From: Stentor coeruleus
Taxonomy: Eukaryota; Ciliophora; Heterotrichea; Heterotrichida; Stentoridae
NCBI GenBank assembly: GCA_001970955.1
Contig: MPUH01000143.1
Location: forward strand, 1-64,000
Direction of reading: 5' to 3'
Length of the DNA: 64,000 nt
Under the pieces are notes generated by a model. The model saw only the letters and a list, made by a program, of their open reading frames with translations, made no database searches and was not told where the DNA came from. The position numbers were made by a program, and so were the translations under genes. Below are positions 10,557 to 18,920 of the stretch, piece by piece; the first letter of the stretch is position 1, and the number at the start of each line of letters is the position of its first letter.

Positions 10557-12341
10557 TTAATCACAAGAATCTTCATCAGAACGTTCGAGTATTTTGTCTA
10601 CAATATCTTGCTTAGACCCAGGGATTAACTCATTATAATGAGGTGCTTGTTCAACCATAAATTTTTTTATTTTTTCCTGCATTTCCAGATCGTCTTTGAA
10701 TATTTTTTCTGGGACTACTTTTTTTTTATAAATTGGTCTAGCAATTGGTGATTTAGGTTCTTGGAATGCATCTGTGTACTTAGAAATTTTTGTTTTACGT
10801 TTTTTGTAGTTGATAACAATTGAATCTATCCCACTTTGAATTTTTTCTACAGTGCAATCTTTTGCTACATGGCCAAGACAGTCACAGAGAAAACAGCATA
10901 TCATGAGAACTGAGTAGTTTTGTTTGCCACAAGAGCTTGAAAGGTTGTTAATAATACTACCAAAATCATCCTGCTTATCAGTAAAAATAAGTGCTTCAGA
11001 TAAATCTAATGACTGCAACAAAGTAAAATCTGAACATTTAGCTGTAGCTGTCCTATTGTGTCCTACAAAAAATCCAATTTCCCCAAACATTTCATCTTTT
11101 TGTAATTTTTTATATACTAAATTAGTAGACCCATGCATTATAGATACCAGTCCTGAACATATAAAATACATTTTCCTACTTTGTTGTTTTTCATAGAACA
11201 CAACATCATTAGGTGAATAGTTTTCTACCTGCAGAGCTTTAGTCAAATTTGCTATAACATCATTGGAAAAATATCTTGTAAAAATACTGCATTTATTCAA
11301 AATGTCATGATATAAAAAATCTAATATTTCATTCCTTAATGGTTGGCTTAATAGATCAAGGACTTCATAGTCTCTAAGTCTATAACTAGATATATTTTCC
11401 ATAAGATTATCTATAAAAGCCATAACTTTTCGCTGAAGCTTTTTTGGTATATCTTTTTTCCTTAGGTATCTACTTATGCCTACACGGATTTCGCTTTTTC
11501 TTTGATCATATGCAAGATGCTTGGATACTAAAGATCCCATGTTACCGATAATATATGCGAAATATGCACAGGATAAAACCATGCAACTTACTGTTACAGT
11601 CATTTCTAATGGGTTCTGTGGTGTTATATCTCCATAACCCACTGATATCATTGTCGTAAAAGCCCAATAAAGTGAAGTTACATAAAGTTCAAAAACATCC
11701 ACATCCTCAGCACGCCCACTAAGAAAAAATTTGACCCACGTAAACTCAGTAGAATTACTTTGTGAGTTACTTGTATAGTAAAAAAGGCATGCTATCCAAT
11801 GAGCTACAATAGACAAAAAAATTGCAATTTTCATAATAGCATATATCACTGATATAAATTCATTTAAAATATAATCTTCTATCTTGTAGAAGATTTTGCG
11901 GCCTTTCAACAATCTTAAGAGCTTTGCCATTCTGATAAACCTAAAAAGTTTCATGATCCCAAAGTATTTAGGTGTTGAGACCTGACTGTTTTGTAAAGGA
12001 GGATTAGTAAGCCATTCATAAGGAAAACTAGAAAAAGCATCAACCCAAAACATCCCAGTTAAGTAAAATCTGCATATCTTCCACCTATTTGTGATTAGAG
12101 TACCTTTATAATAGTAGCTTGTGTTAAAGTTCAGTAGCATGTCAAAAATATAAGATAATGATATAGCGAATTCGAATTTCGTCATTGATTCTGGAGTTTC
12201 TTCGATAAAACTTAGAGAAAAAGGAACCCAATATGCGAGGAAGAGGGTTAGGATTAAAAGATAAGCGTCCCAGATTAATTTGGACGGATGCTCAGGATGT
12301 ATAAGTAAAAAACTTGTAGCTTCGGATTTCGTAAATTTCAT
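10557..12341 (-). CDS. Cyclic-nucleotide-binding K+ channel with C-terminal zinc knuckle
   Basis: Encodes 594 residues of the CNG/HCN/EAG superfamily. It starts with the typical pre-S1 HPSKLIWDAYLLILTLF. S1-S6 lie about 24-270, with basic residues every third position in S4 (FRFIRMAKLLRLLKGRK, 133-149). The pore is TTMISVGYGDIT with the K+ filter GYGD at 235-238. A C-linker follows, then a cyclic-nucleotide fold (about 355-470) with a recognisable phosphate cassette FGEIGFFVGHNRTATAK (419-435). After it comes CFLCDCLGHVAKDC (483-496), a perfect C-x2-C-x4-H-x4-C knuckle, then a basic tail. It probably sits in the plasma or ciliary membrane and sets K+ conductance. Whether the site binds cAMP/cGMP is not certain. 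Confidence 0.9.
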   Translation of the reverse strand: MKFTKSEATSFLLIHPEHPSKLIWDAYLLILTLFLAYWVPFSLSFIEETPESMTKFEFAISLSYIFDMLLNFNTSYYYKGTLITNRWKICRFYLTGMFWVDAFSSFPYEWLTNPPLQNSQVSTPKYFGIMKLFRFIRMAKLLRLLKGRKIFYKIEDYILNEFISVIYAIMKIAIFLSIVAHWIACLFYYTSNSQSNSTEFTWVKFFLSGRAEDVDVFELYVTSLYWAFTTMISVGYGDITPQNPLEMTVTVSCMVLSCAYFAYIIGNMGSLVSKHLAYDQRKSEIRVGISRYLRKKDIPKKLQRKVMAFIDNLMENISSYRLRDYEVLDLLSQPLRNEILDFLYHDILNKCSIFTRYFSNDVIANLTKALQVENYSPNDVVFYEKQQSRKMYFICSGLVSIMHGSTNLVYKKLQKDEMFGEIGFFVGHNRTATAKCSDFTLLQSLDLSEALIFTDKQDDFGSIINNLSSSCGKQNYSVLMICCFLCDCLGHVAKDCTVEKIQSGIDSIVINYKKRKTKISKYTDAFQEPKSPIARPIYKKKVVPEKIFKDDLEMQEKIKKFMVEQAPHYNELIPGSKQDIVDKILERSDEDSCD

Positions 12342-13060
12342 TTTCTTAGATTATATAATTGCTGGAGTAAATATTAGGGATTTTGAAATTTGGCAAGGCT
12401 AATATAGGAGTTAGATATGTTAGAAATATTTTTAAGGATTTTAATTACTGATTTAATGTATGAAGAGGTTTTTGTTTTACTCATTAATGCCATTGAATTA
12501 AGCAGAACTGATAAACTATTGATAAAATTGTTATTTGGTGTTTTTATTAAATGCATATACAAATTTAGCGCATGATAAATAAAAAGTTTATTTTTAATCA
12601 GTCTTTTTAATAAGTGTAAGCCAAAACATATTAAAATGCCAAACTAATTTTTGTTCACAAAAGCATAATTTTAAGTTTTAATTTTAATATCAGAATTGCT
12701 TACATTACCTTGTGAGCATTGATTTAAGAATTAGACTAAAAGAATAATTTATTAAACTATAGCAATATTATATAAAATCACAAATTGTTTCATTAGATAT
12801 AATATCAAATTTAAATCAATGCTTTCCTTTAATAACCCAAATTATCAAAAAAATTCAAATTTTTTTTATACCAAAAACTAAAAACACCAATACTATTGAC
12901 ACCTCATTGATATAAATTTATAAAGCCAATTCAAAGGTTATAAATTTTCGTTAAGCTTTACTAAATAATCCTAATTAATCATAAACCTCTCTTTTCTCAA
13001 CTCTAATTCAACCTTCATATAAAATCCTCTAAATATCTAAATATCTATAAATCACATATC

Positions 13061-13345
13061 ATGGTATGCCTAGGCTAATTCAACATAAATGATATACTTG
13101 AAAAGTTTCTTGAAGTCTATGGTTATTGTCCAGGCTAGCAAACTAATTTTAGCGAACAAGATGCTCGCGGTTTCTGTCTAAAAGCTCGTGAAGTATTCAA
13201 CCAATCCTTCTTGAACTTAAAGCACCACTCAATATTTGTGCCAATATTCACGGGCAATATTAGGACCACTTATGTATTTTCGAGTGACTATGCAGACAGG
13301 GTCGATAAAGTTTGTGACGTCACCTATTATCTCGCCGCATTTTAA
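13061..13345 (+). pseudogene. Truncated, stop-bearing PP1-type phosphatase fragment
   Basis: In a single frame, the sequence gives NINDILEKFLEVYGYCPG, a stop, QTNFSEQDARGFCLKAREVF, HSIFVPIFTGNI, then TYVFSSDYADRVDK and a final stop. This tracks the N-terminus of protein phosphatase 1 catalytic subunits (LLEVRG, GLCLKSREIF, GDIHG, YLFLGDYVDRG) in order. About 23 codons between the GDIHG and GDYVDRG blocks are missing in frame, and the metal-binding residues are altered. Everything C-terminal is absent. Stops are TAA (codon 6) and TAG (codon 26). Stop reassignment is not the explanation, because neighbouring genes use these codons as stops. I take it as a dead host-gene copy. Confidence 0.8.
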
Positions 13346-13384
13346 ACTTTTAGCTAGTATAATTTTTTTAATGATGATAGATTT

Positions 13385-13620
13385 AGATTTGTGCTTGGGT
13401 ATGATTTAGGTAAATAGAATCTTCTTGATTATATAAGTTACTATAAATACTATTTGATACAGTAACTTTGATATTTGTATCAAGAGAAATTATATCTGAA
13501 GGGTGATGAATCTGTAAATAAATTCTTGTGGGAAAATGCAATGATTTGATATATGCACTTTATTATTATATTCTTGCACAAAGATAAGATTAGATTTCTT
13601 ATCTAGGACTAAATGATGCT
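13385..13620 (+). other. Coding-like but stop-interrupted stretch
   Basis: One + frame gives RFVLGYDLGK, LLDYISYYKYYLIQ and LYLKGDESVNKFLWENAMI between TAG/TAA/TGA stops. The composition looks protein-like and the stretch lies between two pseudogenes. I do not recognise the family; it may be a third relic or chance. Confidence 0.3.
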
Positions 13621-13624
13621 TAAA

Positions 13625-13980
13625 TTAAATCTCTTGGGAATAATGAAAGCAGAGGCGGGAAAGGAAAAAGTTTTAGCTAAAAAGTGGCATAGGGAAATTG
13701 CATGTGAATCATCTAAGGAATAGCAAAACCAGTAATTAGAAGACTTGCAAGAAGAAGTGGTGCTAAAAACTTTCAGTCTTTATTTACAACGAACTCATAA
13801 TGCTCTCAAGTAATTCTTAGAAGGAATTGCTGGAGACCCAGTAGTAAATGTATACTGAGCCAGCTAGAAGAAAGACAGTAACATCTTTTGATATTATTCA
13901 TGTATTAAAAGAAAAAGTAGAAACTTATACTGTTTTGGTGGTCAATAACTAATACTAATACTAATTTAAATCTCTTGGGA
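13625..13980 (+). pseudogene. Histone H4 pseudogene between 15-bp direct repeats
   Basis: From ATG 13643 to TAA 13948 the sequence matches histone H4 nearly end to end (306 nt against about 312). Pieces are GGKGK near the start, GIAKPVIRRLARRSGAK, a FLEGIAGD piece, then RKTVTSFDIIHVLK, and TGTTTTGGTGGT (CFGG) just before the stop. The frame changes several times and TAA, TAG and TGA stops occur. TTAAATCTCTTGGGA lies immediately before it (13625-13639) and again immediately after (13966-13980). That looks like a target-site duplication around an insert barely larger than the coding sequence, as expected for an mRNA copied and inserted by LINE-type machinery. There is no clear poly(A). Confidence 0.82.
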
Positions 13981-14143
13981 TTGCAGACTAAGCCAGTTTC
14001 AAGAATGTCTTTACATAGAAAACTAGTATTTTCAACAAGAAGTTAAAAAGAAAATTCCTACCAGGAAGAGTGCGGGATAGCAATTTATTTTTGGACAATT
14101 AAAATTTTAGTGAATAAAAAAGACCTACATTAAGAAAATATAC

Positions 14144-14242
14144 TATTAAGCATAGTATACTAAAATTATAAAGTGCGTTATAAGTGATATTANTATTAAG
14201 CATAGTATACTAAAATTATAAAGTGCATTATAAGTGATATTA
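14144..14242. repeat. Assembly-gap self-overlap (49 bp x2)
   Basis: Positions 14144-14192 and 14194-14242 differ at one base (GCG/GCA) around N 14193. The region is intergenic. Confidence 0.88.
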
Positions 14243-14446
14243 AATTTGTTTCACTCTAATTTTTCATACTTTTTGTATAATCATAAGCGTAAATTTTAAC
14301 GATTCTTTTGCTTTTTAATATCTAAATAATTCACTTACTATAACTATTTCTTCTCAAATCAGAATGCAAAACAACTTAAAAAATGAATTAAAAAATATAA
14401 TTTAATTGTATACTCTTAAACTAAAAGTAAGTTTATGATGATTAAT

Positions 14447-14809
14447 CTATGTATTTGAAAAGGACGATACTAAGTTTTCTAAGGAAGACTTAAATTTTGA
14501 GATTGCTTTATCGGCGCATTTTTCATTTTTTCCACATGTGTCAAGAGAAGAGGAAAGTTCTTCCTAAATAAAGCATACCATAAATTTAGGAAATTCACTT
14601 AATTTCTCACGAATCGGTGTTTGCATAGATCTGCACTCAGCCGCACATTGATCAGCTTTTTCTATATCATGTGCTCCTTCATAACACTTCATTTCACAAG
14701 TGTATGCTTCTAAAATCTTGTGCTTTATTTTAAGTTCTGTATCTGAGTAAAAATTCCTGATAGCACCACGAAGTTTGTCTTTAAGATCCATTTTATCTAT
14801 TATTTTCAT
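14447..14809 (-). CDS. FAM136A-like (DUF842) twin CX3C protein
   Basis: Two exons: 14809-14579 and 14563-14447, separated by the 15-nt intron 14564-14578 (GTATGCTTTATTTAG, phase 0). The spliced product is 115 residues. Exon 1 holds CEMKC and CAAEC, the paired CX3C motifs spaced like those of FAM136A, and exon 2 adds DTCGKNEKCADKAISKF with the distal cysteines. Without splicing the frame stops right after MVCFI. FAM136A family members are small mitochondrial intermembrane-space proteins in animals. Length is close to the human 138, so I am fairly sure of the family, less of the location here. It lies 156 nt downstream of GlyRS on the same strand. Confidence 0.8.
14564..14578 (-). other. 15-nt intron
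   Basis: GTATGCTTTATTTAG on the minus strand, phase 0, with its terminal TAG in frame if retained. Its removal continues the FAM136A-like reading frame. Confidence 0.85.
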
Positions 14810-14965
14810 GATGTTAAATAATTTTCATCATAAAAACTAAAGATTGTCATATGCCTCAGTATTTAACTAAAAACCTTTTTATATATATCAAATTTTGTTC
14901 AACTGTAGTTAATCTAGTTAAAAAATATACTAAACTCATGCATCTATATTACTTTCATTCTAATC

Positions 14966-16888
14966 CTAGTTAGTATTAGCGCTAAAAGAGGGATACCTGC
15001 CTGCGATATTTTCCCAAGTCACTGTCTTATCAACGAGTTTGCGAATAATTTTAGCAACATCTAACAAAGGCATCCTAACTTGTGTCATCCCTTTTGCTTC
15101 TCTTAAAGTGACTGTATTATCACTTGTTGTCTGGAAGTCTACTGTAATTGCGAAAGGAATACCAACTTCATCGCATCGAGCGTATCTTTTACCAATTGTG
15201 CTACTTGAGCTATCAACCTCACATGAAAGGCCTTTGCGTTTAATATTTTCTTTTAGCTGAGCTACAGAACTATCAAATAAATCGTTTTTCGATAAAGGCA
15301 AAACACAGCATTTAATTGGGGCAACTGAGGGAGACAAACACAAAAAATGTCTAGCTTCCTGTAGGCCTTCACGTTCCCTATAAGAATGTTCAAGTACTGA
15401 ATAAATAATTCTACCAATACCGAATGAAGGCTCAATTACAGAAGGATAAAACACTTCTTGATTAATAGTTTTTTTGCTATTTACAGGAGCAATCATAGTT
15501 TGATTAAGCACATAGTTGTTTTCATTAATAGTGATGCTAATTTCCTTATTTTCTTCAAGATCTTTACAAATCACTGCTTTAGATGCTTCAGGTAGCTCTG
15601 CAAGATATGTAAGAATATCTTGAGTTTTTTGTTTATAAACCTTAGCTATCGCTCCTTTATTTGGCTTCATATCAATAAACTCAACAATTTTTGGAGTTTC
15701 ATACTTCTCTGCTGCCTGAAGATTTTTTTTACTCTTCTCTGCATGGCGAGTAAGATCATAGCAGCTCCTATCAGCAATGCCAACACATTCAACCCAATCA
15801 TAGCTGCTTAAAATTTCAGCATCCCAGCAATCAGCAGCATAATGGGCCATTTCATCTTTCATATGTTGTCTAAATCTAATAGCATCTTTTCTTACTCCAC
15901 ATTCAACAAGGAATAGATATGTTCTAGCCATATAGTATCCCAAGGTTTGGTTATTGATTATTTTTCTATCTACAGCTTCACCTATAGTCATAAGAAGATG
16001 CCCACCTAAAATTTCTTGTTGCTCTTGAGAATAGAGTGGAACTTGAAGTCCTGCTACATTAGCGAATTTTGAATGATCTTTAGCATTTGGATTTACAAAG
16101 TGTTCAATTTCTGCCATTGTAAACTCACGTACTCTAAGTAAACCATCACGTGGGGAAATTTCATTTCTGAACCCAAGTCCTATCTGTGCCGCAGCAAAAG
16201 GTAAACGGTTTCTATTAAAATCATATAAATTTTTGAAGTTCACAAATATTCCTTGAGCAGTCTCTGGTCTAAGGAAACCTCTATGCTTACCACTTGGTCC
16301 AATTGAAGTTGCAAACATAAGATTGAAAGGCTCAGGGTAAGAGAGAGGATTATTTTCTTCTGATAAAATATTATACTTCTGGAAAATGCTGTGAAGTTCT
16401 TGAGGCGTGTATGTATCAGCCTTACTTTTAACTCTTTCGAATTCTTCATGCTGTTCTGCAGTTACTTCAGCTTTTTTTAATAGTTTGTCCATGTTTTCAA
16501 TCAAGTACTTGTCAGCCCGATAGCATCTATCAGTTATTGTGTCTCTTACCATGAAGTCTGAAAATTTTGCTACATGACCAGAGGCTTCTAGAACGATCTC
16601 GGGTGTCAGATTAGTCCCAGATAACTCTAGCATATCTTCTTCTAATATAAAATGCCTTCTCCATAAATCCTCAATTTCTCTTTTCAATGCACATCCTGGA
16701 GGACCATAGTCGTACAAACCACTCACTCCTCCATAGATATCAAATGAAGGCTTGTAGAAAAATCTGTGCCTGAGCAGATCTTCAACCGTTGACCGCTTTG
16801 AGGTAAACCACTTGAGTAAGTCAGCTTCACTCATACCCTCGCTCATTATTTTATGGAAGGCATTTCTGTGGATAAAAGATGATAGCAT
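14966..16888 (-). CDS. GARS: Glycyl-tRNA synthetase, eukaryotic type
   Basis: Encodes 640 residues of a class IIa synthetase that charges tRNA-Gly. Family blocks are all present: FDIYGGVSGLYDYGPPG (49-65), RPETAQGIFVNF (207-218), motif 2 FRNEISPRDGLLRVREF (240-256), motif 3 around PSFGIGRII (487-495), and the C-terminal anticodon-binding fold to the end. The N-terminus MLSSFIHRNAFHKI precedes a second Met run (MSEGM at 15-19). This suggests two start sites giving mitochondrial and cytosolic forms, as in other eukaryotes with a single GARS gene; that is inference. No introns are needed. It is divergent from PAF1 across a 369-nt spacer that holds a telomere-like run. Confidence 0.97.
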   Translation of the reverse strand: MLSSFIHRNAFHKIMSEGMSEADLLKWFTSKRSTVEDLLRHRFFYKPSFDIYGGVSGLYDYGPPGCALKREIEDLWRRHFILEEDMLELSGTNLTPEIVLEASGHVAKFSDFMVRDTITDRCYRADKYLIENMDKLLKKAEVTAEQHEEFERVKSKADTYTPQELHSIFQKYNILSEENNPLSYPEPFNLMFATSIGPSGKHRGFLRPETAQGIFVNFKNLYDFNRNRLPFAAAQIGLGFRNEISPRDGLLRVREFTMAEIEHFVNPNAKDHSKFANVAGLQVPLYSQEQQEILGGHLLMTIGEAVDRKIINNQTLGYYMARTYLFLVECGVRKDAIRFRQHMKDEMAHYAADCWDAEILSSYDWVECVGIADRSCYDLTRHAEKSKKNLQAAEKYETPKIVEFIDMKPNKGAIAKVYKQKTQDILTYLAELPEASKAVICKDLEENKEISITINENNYVLNQTMIAPVNSKKTINQEVFYPSVIEPSFGIGRIIYSVLEHSYREREGLQEARHFLCLSPSVAPIKCCVLPLSKNDLFDSSVAQLKENIKRKGLSCEVDSSSSTIGKRYARCDEVGIPFAITVDFQTTSDNTVTLREAKGMTQVRMPLLDVAKIIRKLVDKTVTWENIAGRYPSFSANTN

Positions 16889-17257
16889 GTTAATCTTAAT
16901 TTGGGTTTATAATAATAAATACATTTATTAGCTTGCTTAAAAGCTCTGAGTTACATTAACCCTTTATTACTAGAAGCATTTTGCGTTTTGTAAGAATTAG
17001 CACCCTTTAAAACTGATAATATAAAAAATTGATGACTAGACAGTACCTTTAATACCAAACTAATTTACATTTTTTGTAAGAATTAATAACTGAAAAGTAA
17101 TTACATCTTCTATTAAAGGATGCCATAGTGTTAGGGTGTTAGGGTGTTAGGGTGTTACTGTAATAATATAATATTAATGGAGACAAGAGGATTTTTGGAT
17201 GGGCGAATAAAAAAGTAATGCAAATTCAGGCCTTCAGATTTCAGAAAAGAGTCTAAG
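16889..17257. promoter_or_regulatory. Divergent spacer of GlyRS and PAF1
   Basis: Must hold both promoters. No conserved box was recognised other than the TGTTAGGG run at 17129-17157, about 100 nt before the PAF1 start. Confidence 0.5.
17129..17157 (+). repeat. Interstitial telomere-type repeat (TGTTAGGG)3.6
   Basis: Three perfect TGTTAGGG units (17129-17136, 17137-17144, 17145-17152) plus TGTTA. The complement, CCCTAACA, is the telomere unit of heterotrichs such as Stentor. The sequence continues uniquely on both sides, so this is an internal run, not a chromosome end in this assembly. Confidence 0.9.
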
Positions 17258-18373
17258 ATGTTTTGTCCTCTCAAATTTCACAATTGTCTGCCTATGGTTC
17301 CATGTGAGCAAAAACTTATGGCTTTCCCTTTTGATCAAGAAAGATTTATCAAATATTCTTTAACAAGTTTAGAAGCACAATATTCCCCTAGTTTACTTTT
17401 ACCATTAGACCTCGGTGTGACAGTTGATTTAATTAATCCAGAAATATATGAGATAAAAACACAAGGTGACCTTTCTCTTGAAGATGCTGAGCTGCTCCAT
17501 GAGCCTATTAAACAAAAACAAGTTTCAAAAGCAAATAGAGATTATTCAAACTCCTCAGGGTATCTTAGAAAAAGTACACTTCCAGCTGGTCCAATAGCTT
17601 ACTGTCAACCATCTTCAGCTAAGGAAGAAAAAGTGGAGTTTGATGTGGAAGCTGAATTTGACTCCACAAACTTGATACCAAAAATTACAAATGCGTTTAA
17701 TACAAAAGAATTTGTTCATCCTACAAAGCCTCATTTAAAAATAGACAAAGTATATGATGTTTTGCCAGAAGAGCATCAGCTTTCTACTGAATTTGTTATG
17801 GTGGTATTTGATGAAGAGCCAGATGATAAAAAAAGACTAAATATTCTTAAGGAATTTGCTGATGAAGATGATGCTCATTTGTTGAGTTTATATGCGGAAG
17901 AGTTCAAGGAAGAAATGGAAGATTATGAAGAAAGTAGTGAAGAAGAATCTGAAAAAATGAAGGTAGATAAGGATACAAAAAATTATGCATTTTTAAGAAA
18001 TTATAAATACAGCTATTTGAATGACCCTAATCAAAATGATGTTATTATGTGGATAGATGATGAAACAATGTCAGTCTATTATAGCATTGTTGAAAATAAA
18101 TTACAACTAAAAAAGAAACCAATCCCTAAATCAGCTGGGGGAAAAAATATTCCTGATAAAATTGTAGGAATTAAGCTTAGACCTGAGAAAAAGAGTGAAC
18201 TTATAGTGCGCAAGGATAAACTACTAGAAAATGGATTTTTACCTGAATCTGGAATGGAAACCCCAGTACTAAACAGTATGGAAGATGATATGTATGATGA
18301 AGAAAATCATGAAGTTAACAATCTTATGGCTAAACTATTCGGTTCCGATGATGAAAGCGAAAATAATGATTAG
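17258..18373 (+). CDS. PAF1: PAF1, core subunit of the Paf1 transcription elongation complex
   Basis: Encodes 371 residues. The N-terminus is diagnostic of PAF1: KFHNCLPMVPCEQKLMAFPF, then FIKYSLTSLEAQY and LPLDLGVTVDLINPEIY. These align with the human run of NSLPDIPFDPKF, YPFDQNRF and PDLGVTIDLINPDTY. The middle contains the acidic KNYAFLRNYKYSY block and the tail is Asp/Glu-rich (EESSEEESEKM and the final SDDESENND), as in the family. The Paf1 complex travels with RNA polymerase II and supports H2B ubiquitylation and H3K4/K36 methylation. It is shorter than human PAF1 (531), mainly in the C-terminal acidic region. The nearby WD40 gene is not adjacent, so no complex clustering is implied. 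Confidence 0.92.
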   Translation: MFCPLKFHNCLPMVPCEQKLMAFPFDQERFIKYSLTSLEAQYSPSLLLPLDLGVTVDLINPEIYEIKTQGDLSLEDAELLHEPIKQKQVSKANRDYSNSSGYLRKSTLPAGPIAYCQPSSAKEEKVEFDVEAEFDSTNLIPKITNAFNTKEFVHPTKPHLKIDKVYDVLPEEHQLSTEFVMVVFDEEPDDKKRLNILKEFADEDDAHLLSLYAEEFKEEMEDYEESSEEESEKMKVDKDTKNYAFLRNYKYSYLNDPNQNDVIMWIDDETMSVYYSIVENKLQLKKKPIPKSAGGKNIPDKIVGIKLRPEKKSELIVRKDKLLENGFLPESGMETPVLNSMEDDMYDEENHEVNNLMAKLFGSDDESENND

Positions 18374-18920
18374 TTTGATAATTAATTATGGGATCAGAAG
18401 CTATATCTATTTATTTTATAAATTTATCAGAGGAAATAGAACTGAAATAATTCTATTTGAAATTGGAATGATTGAATTGTTTTTTAATCGGCAAAATGAA
18501 CAAATTAAATTAAATTTAAAACTTAATGGTNCAGAAGCTATATCTATTTATTTTATAAATTTATCAGAGGAAATAGAACTGAAATAATTCTATTTTAAAT
18601 AGGAATGATTGAATTGTTTTAATCGGCAAAATGAACAAATTAAATTTAAAACTTAATGGCTTTATGCAACTGAGATTAGAAGTTTAGTTCAATCATTTGA
18701 TAAACTATCTGAATTTAGCTGGGCAGAATAAAATGCTTATTGATTTAGATATTTATATATAATAAAAATCATGCTTAAACAAAATAAAATATTTAGTTTT
18801 ATTCATTTAATTAAAGCCTCTCAAAGTAAAACAGCCTAGAATTATTTTTTGTCATTTACTAAAATATCAAATTATATCCTTCATTCAATATGAAATATTT
18901 CTAATGACTTTAAGATTATA
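18374..18920 (+). other. Intergenic between PAF1 and the ABC transporter
   Basis: Contains the gap-flanking duplication at 18395-18659. No gene is supported; an open frame across the duplicate is an artifact of it. Confidence 0.6.
18395..18659. repeat. Assembly-gap self-overlap (~135 bp x2, imperfect)
   Basis: Positions 18395-18529 recur at 18532-18659 around N 18531 with several small indels and substitutions. The copies may be two alleles or an error-rich contig end. Confidence 0.85.

Noticed and set aside
13061-13345. Reading TAA/TAG as Gln to open the PP1 fragment
   Set aside because: Surrounding genes use TAA and TAG as stops, and the fragment also lacks the middle and C-terminal parts of the enzyme.
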